From: JBHHZJ01 sp046758005
GTDB taxonomy: Bacteria > Pseudomonadota > Alphaproteobacteria > Kiloniellales > J153
Length of the DNA: 22,779 bases
Direction of reading: 5' to 3'
Assembly (NCBI GenBank): GCA_046758005.1
Contig: JBHHZJ010000060.1
Location: 1 to 22,779, forward strand
Shown here: positions 16,648 through 22,779 of the stretch, piece after piece
How the letters are laid out: the number at the start of each line of letters is the position of its first letter
How positions within the stretch are numbered: the stretch's first letter is position 1
Made by a program: the position numbers and the translations under genes
The notes under the pieces: model-generated
Told to the model about the DNA's origin: nothing
The model's database searches: none
Seen by the model: only the letters and a program-made list of their open reading frames with translations

Positions 16648-17643
16648 TCAGTACGCGAGGTGGAGCCAGAATGTGCCTTCCTCCAGGTCCGTGGATTTGC
16701 CGACCAGTTTCTTGCCGCCGAGCCGGGCCAGGATCGCGAACAGGCGCCGGGCGTCGGCGCGCTCGGCTTCGCCCCAGCGTTTGGGGATGCCGGCGCGGTA
16801 GCCGTCGCGCAGGGCGCGGAAGGTTGCCTCGTCCTCGGCCTTCATCAGGGGGCGGAGGCGGCTCCACTCGGCGGACGACCCGGCGAGCAGCGCGCGCGCC
16901 TTGCGCGTGGCGCGGATGAAGCCGAGCACGTCGTCCCGATGCGCCTCGGCCCAGGTCTCGTCGAAAACGTAGCCGATAAGCGGCACCTTGGACCGAATGC
17001 CCAGCTCGCGCGCCATGTCCGCGACGCCCATGACGCGGCGCAGCCCGGCCGCCTCCAGGCGTGCCGCGAAGTGCCAGAAGTCGAGCACGGCGTCCAGCCG
17101 GCCGGCCAGGATCTGCTCGCTGAGCAGGGGCGCGGCGCCGAAGACCTTGTCGACCTCCCGGTCGACGTCGAAGCCGAACTTCTCGCTCGCCAGGCCGCGC
17201 AGCAGCAGCCAGCTCTTGTCGAGCGGCCCGCCCGCGATGCCGAGCCGCCTGCCCTTGAGGTCGGCGAGGTTGCGGATCGGCGAATCCGCCGGCACCATCA
17301 ATGCGCCGAGCGCGGTCGAGTAGGGCACGAAAGTGTAGCCTTGGCCCTCCGCGCGCTGCCGTGAAACCCAGATCCAGTCGGTCACGATCACATCCACGTC
17401 GCCCGCCTGGAGCGCGATCGTGGTCGCGCCCTTGCTCGCGAGCGGCCGGACCTCGACGCTCACGCCCTCCGCCTCGTCGAGGCCGTGGGTCCGCACCACG
17501 TCCAGCTCCCAGTTGACGGTGCCGAACTTCAGGACGCCGACCTTGACGGTCCCCGCGACCACGGTGCGGGCCGAGGCGGCGAGAAAGATCAGGGCGAGCG
17601 CCAGGATCGCGTGGACCGCGCCACCCGTCGCCTGTCTCCGCAT
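16648..17643 (-). CDS. ABC transporter periplasmic binding protein, SsuA/NMT1-like
   Basis: A 331-residue periplasmic solute-binding protein. Residues 1-30 are a signal peptide (basic MRRQ, hydrophobic HAILALALIFLAASA, cleavage near VAG). The mature protein starts VKVGVLKFGTVNWELDV, as in the nitrate/sulfonate/taurine group, and continues with VIVTDWIWVSRQRAEG and SPIRNLADLKGRRLGIAGGPLDKSW, the domain that closes over the ligand. Family ligands range from sulfonates and nitrate to thiamine precursors and bicarbonate; none can be assigned. The ATG at 17643 has GGGGAGG about 6 nt upstream. It is divergent from the PQQ-associated transporter genes across about 450 nt. Such binding proteins may travel with PQQ/alcohol oxidation genes, so a link is possible but unproven. 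Confidence 0.9.
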   Translation of the reverse strand: MRRQATGGAVHAILALALIFLAASARTVVAGTVKVGVLKFGTVNWELDVVRTHGLDEAEGVSVEVRPLASKGATTIALQAGDVDVIVTDWIWVSRQRAEGQGYTFVPYSTALGALMVPADSPIRNLADLKGRRLGIAGGPLDKSWLLLRGLASEKFGFDVDREVDKVFGAAPLLSEQILAGRLDAVLDFWHFAARLEAAGLRRVMGVADMARELGIRSKVPLIGYVFDETWAEAHRDDVLGFIRATRKARALLAGSSAEWSRLRPLMKAEDEATFRALRDGYRAGIPKRWGEAERADARRLFAILARLGGKKLVGKSTDLEEGTFWLHLAY

Positions 17644-17755
17644 GGACGTCCTCCCCGCGCGCGTCGTTGGGCCCGGCCTGCCTGGACCGGGGGCATGCTA
17701 CTGGGGCTATCGGCAGCGATTCAAGAACTTAGGATGACGGGGCCGAACCGCGCGG

Positions 17756-17908
17756 TCAGCCCTTGAGCAGGCGCCGGCGCACCAGGTACGACAGGCCGCG
17801 CGACCAGGACTCGTCGGGCCGCTCTCCCCGCAGCTCGCCCTCGTGGCCGGTGTCGATCAGCTCGAATTTGAACACGGCGGCCCAGCCTAGCGCGCCGCCT
17901 CGCCCGGC
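17756..17908 (-). pseudogene. remnant of a DUF3280/DUF2380-type gene
   Basis: In the ~450-nt gap between two divergent transporters, one minus-strand frame reads AAVFKFELIDTGHEGE, then RPDESWSRGLSYLVRRRLLKG and stop. This resembles the beginning of the mature part of DUF3280/DUF2380 proteins, as I recall it (AAVFDFELIDTS-EGE...R...L...LR.RL). The frame opens only after a TGA at 17909-17911, with no signal peptide, and ends after about 40 residues where the family would continue for another ~100. It is therefore a decayed fragment, or at best a minimal ORF from GTG at 17875. The rest of the gap (17644-17755 and 17912-18075) shows nothing but GC-rich sequence and a weak TTGAAA at 17989. Confidence 0.45.
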
Positions 17909-18075
17909 TCAAAGAGTTCTTGGGCCGCGGTCGGCCAAGTCGGGGTCCGCTCGGGCCTCGGCCCGGGCCGGAGGCGCATCCCCCTGGTTTGAAACGGGGA
18001 AATTTGGTGCAATGGTGCCGCCTCGGGATCCGCGTGTCGCCTCGGGAGGGGGCTTCGGCCGTGCGCCGCCTCAAT

Positions 18076-18109
18076 ATGTGGAAGACGTTTTGATGTGGAA
18101 GACGTTTTG
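18076..18109 (+). repeat. 17-bp tandem duplication at a start codon, with a five-codon leader ORF
   Basis: ATGTGGAAGACGTTTTG is present at 18076-18092 and again at 18093-18109 without mismatch. The second copy holds the start of the binding-protein gene. The first copy reads ATG-TGG-AAG-ACG-TTT-TGA, a complete five-codon ORF (MWKTF) whose stop overlaps the real start as TGATG. GGAAGA of the first copy (18080-18085) lies 7 nt before the real ATG and can serve as its ribosome binding site. Confidence 0.9.
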
Positions 18110-19304
18110 CGCCGTCGCCTGCGGCGCGGCCCTGACGTGGGGCGGCGCCGTTTCGGGCGCCCGGGCGCAGACGGCGAAGGCGCCGCTCGAGGTCCGGATC
18201 GTCTACATCACCAAGCAGGAGAAGACGCGCGTTCCCCTGTCGCTCGTGGAGCCGGTCGTGACCGACGCGGGGCTCGCCGGGGCCCGGGTCGCCGTCAGGG
18301 ACAACAGCACGACGGGCCGTTTTCTCGACCACACGTATGACTTGATCGAAGCGGTCGTACCGGAAGACGGGGACCTGCTCGCGACGTTCGGGGCGCAATT
18401 GGCGCAAGGCCATCGGTTGTTCGTGGCCGACGTGCACGCGGACCAGCTTCTCGCCCTGGCGGACGCCCCCGGTGCGGCCGGGGCGCTGATCTTCAACGTC
18501 CGCGCAAGCGACGACGCGCTGCGCAACGAGCGGTGCCGCGCCAACGTGCTCCACGTCATGCCGAGCCGGGCAATGAAGGCCGACGCGCTCGCCCAATACC
18601 TGGTATGGAAGAAGTGGACCCGCTGGTTCCTGGTCTACGGCACCGGGAGCGGCGATCTGGCCTACGCCGAGGCGCTGCGGCGGGCGGCCAAGAAGTTCGG
18701 CGCCAAGATCGTCGAGGAGCGCGCGATCGAGGAGAACGCGCCGGCGGCGCGCACCGACACCGGCCACGTCCAGATCCAGCGCCAGATTCCGGTGCTCACC
18801 CAGGGCGCGAAGGACCATGACGTGCTCGTGGTCTCCGACGAAAGCGACGTCTTCGGCGAGTACCTGCCGTACCGGACCTGGGATCCGCGGCCCGTCGCCG
18901 GCACGCAAGGCCTGATCGCGACCCCCTGGCACCGCACGCAGGAGCAATGGGGCGCGACCCAGATGCAGCGGCGCTTCGCGCGCGCCGCCGGGCGCTTCAT
19001 GGGCGAGCGCGACCATACGGCCTGGGCCGCAGTCAGGAGCATCGGCGAGGCCGTGACCCGCACCGGTTCGGCCGACGCCGCCCGGATCAAGGAATTCCTG
19101 CTAAGCGGCGCCTTCAAGCTGGCCGCCTTCAAGGGCGAGCCGTTGACGTTCCGGCCCTGGAACGGCCAGCTGCGCCAACCGATCCTGCTGGCCGCTCCGC
19201 GCACGCTCGTGTCGGTCTCGCCGCAGGAGGGTTTCCTGCACCAGCATTCGCGGTTGGACACGCTGGGCTACGACCGGCCCGAGGCGCGCTGCCGGTTCCA
19301 ATGA
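18093..19304 (+). CDS. PQQ-associated ABC transporter periplasmic binding protein (PedA1/LutA-like)
   Basis: A 403-residue periplasmic protein of the branched-chain amino-acid-type binding fold, in the subgroup TIGR03863 that accompanies PQQ alcohol dehydrogenases. The signal peptide is MWKTFCAVACGAALTWGG... with likely cleavage after ARA. The mature region has family-typical VRIVYITKQEKTRVPLSL, DAGLAGARVAVRDNSTTG and the end WNGQLRQPILLA. Homologues (PedA1 of Pseudomonas putida, LutA of methylotrophs) belong to systems needed for growth on rare-earth-dependent alcohol dehydrogenases; their ligand is thought to be a lanthanide or its chelate. The ATG at 18093 was chosen because it gives a proper signal peptide; the longer open frame upstream does not. 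It is the first gene of a four-gene plus-strand unit. Its start region is duplicated (see repeat). Confidence 0.9.
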   Translation: MWKTFCAVACGAALTWGGAVSGARAQTAKAPLEVRIVYITKQEKTRVPLSLVEPVVTDAGLAGARVAVRDNSTTGRFLDHTYDLIEAVVPEDGDLLATFGAQLAQGHRLFVADVHADQLLALADAPGAAGALIFNVRASDDALRNERCRANVLHVMPSRAMKADALAQYLVWKKWTRWFLVYGTGSGDLAYAEALRRAAKKFGAKIVEERAIEENAPAARTDTGHVQIQRQIPVLTQGAKDHDVLVVSDESDVFGEYLPYRTWDPRPVAGTQGLIATPWHRTQEQWGATQMQRRFARAAGRFMGERDHTAWAAVRSIGEAVTRTGSADAARIKEFLLSGAFKLAAFKGEPLTFRPWNGQLRQPILLAAPRTLVSVSPQEGFLHQHSRLDTLGYDRPEARCRFQ

Positions 19305-19377
19305 GACGAACCGAATAAGCATAACGGACGCGGCGCGGGAGATGCGGCGCCGTAAAGCGAAGGGGAGGAGAGGCGTG

Positions 19378-20346
19378 ATGCGGAGAAGCGTGCTGGGCGC
19401 GGTGTTCGGCCTGGGTGTCGCCTTTTCGACGCCCACGGCGGCGCAGACCGTGTACGTGTCGAACGAAAAGGACAACACAATCACGATCATCGACGCCCGC
19501 GAGCTGGAGGTCACCGCCACGGTGCCGGTCGGCCAGAGGCCGCGAGGAATTATCCTGAGCCGAGACGGGAAGCATTTGTACATCTGCGCCAGCGACGACA
19601 ACACGGTGCAGATCATGGACACCGAAACCCGGCGGATCGTCGGCACGTTTCCGAGCGGGCCGGACCCGGAGCTCTTGGCGCTCCACCCCAGCGGCAACCC
19701 GCTCTACATCGCCAACGAGGACGACAACCTGGTGACGGTCGTCGATGTCGAGAAAGGCTCGGTCGCTGCCGAGGTGCCGGTCGGCGTGGAGCCGGAGGGA
19801 ATGGCGGTCAGCCCGGACGGCAAGGTGCTGGTCAATACCTCCGAGACCACGAACATGGCGCACTTCATCGACACCGGGAGCTACGAGATCACCGACAACG
19901 TCCTGGTCGACAGCCGCCCCCGGTTCGCCGAGTTCACCAAGGACAACAAGTACGTCTGGGTCACCTCGGAGATCGGCGGCACGGTCAGCGTGATCGACGC
20001 CAAGACGCGCCAGGTCGTCCACAAGATCAGCTTCGAGATCCCCGGCGTGCAGCCCGAGGCGCTCCAGCCCGTCGGCGTGCGCATCACCAGCGACGGCAAG
20101 CTCGCCTTCGTGGCCCTCGGCCCGGCCAACCGCGTCGCCGTGATCGACGCGCGGAAATTCGAGGTGATGAAGTACCTCCTGGTCGGGCAACGGGTCTGGC
20201 AGCTCGCGTTCGGCCCGGACGAGCGCCTGCTGTTCACGACCAACGGCGTCTCGAACGACGTCTCGGTGATCGACGTGAGGAAGCTCAAGGTGATCAAGTC
20301 GATCACGGTGGGGCGCTTCCCGTGGGGCGTGGCGGTCAAGGGCTGA
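19378..20346 (+). CDS. PQQ-dependent catabolism-associated beta-propeller protein
   Basis: A 322-residue exported protein: signal peptide MRRSVLGAVFGLGVAFSTPTAA, then seven YVTN-type blades with the repeating pattern VYVSN..DNTITIIDAR..EVTATVPVG. By eye I count seven copies, from VYVSNEKDN to LFTTNGVSNDVSVID, which makes a closed seven-bladed propeller. It belongs to TIGR03866 (PQQ_ABC_repeats), related to PedA2 and the propeller protein of the lut cluster. It lies between the binding protein and the ATPase, as in those systems. The function is not established; a periplasmic partner of the metal or cofactor transport system is likely. ATG at 19378 is used because AGGAG lies 7 nt before it; an upstream ATG at 19342 would add a basic, unlikely leader. 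Confidence 0.92.
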   Translation: MRRSVLGAVFGLGVAFSTPTAAQTVYVSNEKDNTITIIDARELEVTATVPVGQRPRGIILSRDGKHLYICASDDNTVQIMDTETRRIVGTFPSGPDPELLALHPSGNPLYIANEDDNLVTVVDVEKGSVAAEVPVGVEPEGMAVSPDGKVLVNTSETTNMAHFIDTGSYEITDNVLVDSRPRFAEFTKDNKYVWVTSEIGGTVSVIDAKTRQVVHKISFEIPGVQPEALQPVGVRITSDGKLAFVALGPANRVAVIDARKFEVMKYLLVGQRVWQLAFGPDERLLFTTNGVSNDVSVIDVRKLKVIKSITVGRFPWGVAVKG

Positions 20347-20399
20347 GCGGGCGTGGCCGTCGAGGCGCGCGTGCGGTAAGCTTGGATGCCACGTCCGGG

Positions 20400-21185
20400 A
20401 TGCACATGAACGAAGCCGTCGTTGCCACGCAAACGCCGGACCGGCCCGGCGAGGCCGCCGCGCTCGCGGTCGAAGATCTCGGCCACAGCTTCGGACCGCG
20501 GCGCGCGCTCGAGGCGGTCTCGTTCAGCCTGTGGCCCGGCGAGTTCACGGTCCTGCTGGGCCAGAACGGCGCCGGCAAGACCACGCTGTTCTCGCTGGTC
20601 ACGCGCCTTTACACCAACCGCGGCGGCGCGATCCGCGTCTACGGTTTCGACGTGCGGGCGCAGTCCTCGCAGGCGCTCGCGCGCATCGGCGCGGTGTTCC
20701 AGCAGCGGACCCTGGACCTCGACCTCACGGTCGCGCAGAACCTGTACTACCACGCGGCCCTGCACGGCATCGCGCGCGGCCTCGCGCGGGAGCGCATCGA
20801 GGCCGAGCTCGCCCGGCTCGCGCTGAGCGAACGGGCCGGGGACAAGGTGCGCCAACTCTCCGGCGGGCAGCTGCGCCGGGTCGAGATCGCGCGCGCCCTG
20901 CTCCACGATCCGCGCCTGCTGCTGCTCGACGAGCCCACGGTGGGACTCGACATCGGCAGCCGCCAGGGCATCCTGGACCACGTGCGCACGCTCGTGCGCG
21001 AGCAGCGCCTGGCCGTCCTGTGGGCGACCCACCTGATCGACGAGGTCGCCGCGGGCGACCGGGTCATCGTTCTGCACGAGGGGCGCGTGCTCGCCGACGG
21101 CAAGGTGGACGAGGTGGTCCGGCGGGCCGGCGCCGGGGACATCCGCGAGGCCTTCGGCAAGCTGACCGGGAGCGATGAGCGATGA
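20400..21185 (+). CDS. PQQ-associated ABC transporter ATPase (PedB/LutE-like)
   Basis: A 261-residue cytoplasmic ATPase of the group TIGR03864, tied to PQQ alcohol oxidation. Walker A is GQNGAGKTT (54-62), the Q-loop is in GAVFQQRTLDLDLTVAQN, the signature is LSGGQLRRVEIARALLHDP, Walker B is LLLLDEPTVGLD and the switch histidine is in WATHLIDE. The phrase FQQRTLDLDLTV after the Q-loop is typical of this subgroup and of DrrA/NodI-like ATPases working with ABC-2 permeases. Start: ATG at 20400 or ATG at 20406; neither has a strong ribosome binding site. The stop overlaps the permease start by 4 nt (ATGA), so the two are translated together. Direction of transport is not settled: ABC-2 partners are often exporters, while the periplasmic binding protein suggests import. 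Confidence 0.92.
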   Translation: MHMNEAVVATQTPDRPGEAAALAVEDLGHSFGPRRALEAVSFSLWPGEFTVLLGQNGAGKTTLFSLVTRLYTNRGGAIRVYGFDVRAQSSQALARIGAVFQQRTLDLDLTVAQNLYYHAALHGIARGLARERIEAELARLALSERAGDKVRQLSGGQLRRVEIARALLHDPRLLLLDEPTVGLDIGSRQGILDHVRTLVREQRLAVLWATHLIDEVAAGDRVIVLHEGRVLADGKVDEVVRRAGAGDIREAFGKLTGSDER

Positions 21186-21991
21186 CGACAACCCAGTACC
21201 TGCGCTGTCTCAGGGGCATCGTCTGGCGCGAGGCCCTGCGCTTCCTGCACCAGCGCGAACGTTTCGTCGCCGCGCTCGTGCGCCCGCTGGTCTGGCTGTT
21301 CATCTTCGCCGCCGGGTTCCGTTCGGTGCTCGGCGTGTCGATCATGCCGCCCTACGAGACCTACGTGCTTTACGAGGTCTACATCACGCCGGGGCTGATC
21401 GGCATGATCCAGTTGTTCAACGGCATGCAGAGCTCGCTGTCGATGGTCTACGACCGCGAGATGGGCAGCATGCGCACGTTGCTCGTCAGCCCCATGCCGC
21501 GCTGGTACCTGCTGAGCTGCAAGCTGCTCGCCGGTGTCAGCGTCTCGGTCCTGCAGGTCTACGCCTTCCTGATCATCGCGTGGTTCTGGGGCGTGCAGCC
21601 GCCGCTCTACGGCTACGCCACGGTGATCCCGGCGCTCGTCCTGTCCGGCATGATGCTGGGCGCGCTTGGCCTGCTGCTGTCTTCGTTCATCAAGCAGCTC
21701 GAGAACTTCGCCGGGATCATGAACTTCGTCATCTTTCCGATGTTCTTCGCCTCCTCGGCGCTTTATCCGCTGTGGCGGATGAAGGAGACCAGCCTGCTGC
21801 TCTACCAGATCTGCGCCGCCAATCCGTTCACCCACGCCGTGGAGCTGATCCGCTTCGCGCTGTACGGTCAGGTCAACCTGCAGGCGCTGCTCGTCGTCGT
21901 GCTGTGCACCGTCCTGTTCATGGGGCTCGCCGTCTACGGCTACGACCCGGCGCGCGGGCTCATGGCCCGGCGCGGCGCCCCCGCCAGGTGA
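21182..21991 (+). CDS. PQQ-associated ABC-2 type permease (PedC/LutF-like)
   Basis: A 269-residue inner-membrane permease of the ABC-2 family (TIGR03861-like, PedC). About six hydrophobic segments are visible: PLVWLFIFAAGF, the TPGLIGMIQLFNGMQ region, VSVLQVYAFLIIAWFW, VIPALVLSGMMLGALGLLL, IMNFVIFPMFFASSALYPL and LLVVVLCTVLFMGLAVYGY. The loop VYDREMGSMRTLLVSPMPR between the second and third segments is the conserved ABC-2 coupling segment. It partners the ATPase gene that it overlaps by ATGA. With the binding protein and propeller it forms the four-part system linked to lanthanide- or PQQ-dependent alcohol oxidation. The dehydrogenase, cytochrome and TonB-receptor genes that usually accompany it are not in the window. 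Confidence 0.9.
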   Translation: MTTTQYLRCLRGIVWREALRFLHQRERFVAALVRPLVWLFIFAAGFRSVLGVSIMPPYETYVLYEVYITPGLIGMIQLFNGMQSSLSMVYDREMGSMRTLLVSPMPRWYLLSCKLLAGVSVSVLQVYAFLIIAWFWGVQPPLYGYATVIPALVLSGMMLGALGLLLSSFIKQLENFAGIMNFVIFPMFFASSALYPLWRMKETSLLLYQICAANPFTHAVELIRFALYGQVNLQALLVVVLCTVLFMGLAVYGYDPARGLMARRGAPAR

Positions 21992-22213
21992 GGCGCCCGT
22001 TCGCGGACGACCGGGGCCTTTGCGCCGGGATCGCCTCCTCGACGTGGACGTGGAGACCGCCGGCGACGCCGAAATGGCGCGCCGGCTTGTCGACATGGGC
22101 TCCGGTCCGCTCCGCGTCCGGCCCCTTCGTGTTGCCGCCACACGGGGATTTGCATATTCTGGCCGGCGATCCGAAATCTTTCCCGAACGTTATAAAAGGG
22201 GCGTCGGAATTCA

Positions 22214-22591
22214 ATGACCGCGCGCGCCAAGGAACGGACCTACTCGGCCGGTGAGGTCGAGGAGCGCCTGAAGACGGAGTTGCCGAACTGGCACCTGGAG
22301 CAGGGCTGGATCCGGCGCACGTACAACACGCATGGCTGGAAGGGCACCCTCATGGTGATCAACACCGTGGGCCATCTGGCCGAGGCCGCGTTCCATCACC
22401 CGGACATTGCCGCGTCCTACGCCTGGGTCGAGGTGCGCCTGCAGAACCACGCGGCCAAGGGCATCACCGACAAGGACTTCGAGCTGGCCAAAAAGATCGA
22501 GGAGGTCATTCAGTGGCGGCCGGGCACGGAAGGCGGCGCCCTCGAAGGCACGCCGGCCGACCCGCGCTTCGCCTACATCAAGTACGATTAG
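22214..22591 (+). CDS. pterin-4a-carbinolamine dehydratase family protein
   Basis: A 125-residue cytoplasmic protein. The catalytic pattern of the family is complete: E-AAF-HHP (about residues 56-62), Y five residues later, H after nine more residues (in QNH), and D eight residues further on (GITDKDF), matching E-x3-H-H-P-x5-Y-x9-H-x8-D. The enzyme dehydrates 4a-hydroxytetrahydrobiopterin during aromatic hydroxylation; in bacteria without phenylalanine hydroxylase, relatives are found near C1-carrier or molybdopterin genes with unproven roles. It is longer at the C-terminus than PhhB (extra RPGTEGGALEG...IKYD). The ATG at 22214 follows AAAAGGGGCG by about 10 nt. It lies 222 nt after the permease gene, on the same strand, so it may have its own promoter. 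No hydroxylase is in the window. Confidence 0.9.
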   Translation: MTARAKERTYSAGEVEERLKTELPNWHLEQGWIRRTYNTHGWKGTLMVINTVGHLAEAAFHHPDIAASYAWVEVRLQNHAAKGITDKDFELAKKIEEVIQWRPGTEGGALEGTPADPRFAYIKYD

Positions 22592-22608
22592 CGCCCTCGG
22601 TCGGGCGC
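22591..22608 (+). terminator. GC-rich hairpin directly after the carbinolamine dehydratase gene
   Basis: GCGCCC, loop TCGGTC, GGGCGC form a perfect 6-bp stem beginning at the last base of the stop codon. No T-run follows, so it is at best an atypical or factor-assisted terminator. The remaining 170 bases to the window end show no supported gene. Confidence 0.3.
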
Positions 22609-22779
22609 CGCGGGACGCATCCGGCTGGCCACTCGAGGAGCGGCACCTCGCCGAGGTTGGGCTCGACCGAGTCGCCCGGCGTCGGCCAGTGCTCGGCACC
22701 GATCCGTTACCGCGTCGCCCGCGCGCCCGGCGCAAATCGCTCCGCTATTTTCATGGTAACGCGAACCCGGCATGCGGGC

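Noticed and set aside
22578..22709. A minus-strand frame reading EHWPTPGDSVEPNLGEVPLLEW at the right edge
   Set aside because: Codon use looks gene-like, but there is an in-frame stop (TAA) before it, no start codon, and it overlaps the end of the carbinolamine dehydratase gene. It could be a remnant, but I cannot support it.

Overview
The window is a high-G+C chromosomal segment from a Gram-negative, probably alphaproteobacterial, heterotroph. Supporting this are a C4-type 5-aminolevulinate synthase (hemA) with an FNR/FixK-like box upstream, tightly overlapping operons, periplasmic binding-protein transporters, a PEP-CTERM surface protein and a transporter cluster of the kind found beside PQQ alcohol dehydrogenases. 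The taxonomy is inferred from gene content only. No rRNA, tRNA, CRISPR array or insertion sequence was seen.

Layout. (1) 52-1292, minus: three short genes in tandem: a small exported peptide, a second small exported protein broken at a T7 run, and a PEP-CTERM protein. (2) 1293-1946: an AT-rich intergenic region with a perfect 17-bp tandem repeat and an FNR-like box, then hemA on plus. (3) 9457-3306, minus: six overlapping or closely packed genes. These are ureidoglycine-glyoxylate aminotransferase (pucG), a tiny gene equal to the C-terminal domain of FdrA, a DUF1116 protein (AllG), FdrA lacking that domain (AllF), carbamate kinase, and a DUF2877 protein (AllH). Together they would turn ureidoglycine plus glyoxylate into glycine plus oxalurate, split oxalurate into oxamate and carbamoyl phosphate, and recover ATP. 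(4) 9846-14135, plus: a fold-type-II PLP enzyme, a two-subunit glutaconate-type CoA-transferase and a luciferase-like oxidoreductase. This is an apparent catabolic operon whose substrate I cannot name. (5) 17643-14220, minus: a nitrate/taurine-type ABC importer (binding protein, permease, ATPase), a possible 33-residue peptide, and hydroxypyruvate isomerase. (6) 18093-21991, plus: the PQQ-associated ABC system (binding protein, seven-bladed beta-propeller, ATPase, ABC-2 permease), matching the PedA1A2BC/Lut systems tied to rare-earth-dependent alcohol oxidation, followed by a pterin-4a-carbinolamine dehydratase family protein.

The most unusual features are the split FdrA, whose last ~50 residues are encoded as a separate gene two positions upstream, and the tandem repeats at 5' ends. 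A 12-bp unit repeated three times sits just before pucG. A perfect 17-bp duplication at the start of the PQQ-associated binding protein makes a five-codon leader ORF that overlaps the true start as TGATG. Glyoxylate may link pucG and hyi: pucG consumes it, and hydroxypyruvate isomerase belongs to glyoxylate assimilation.
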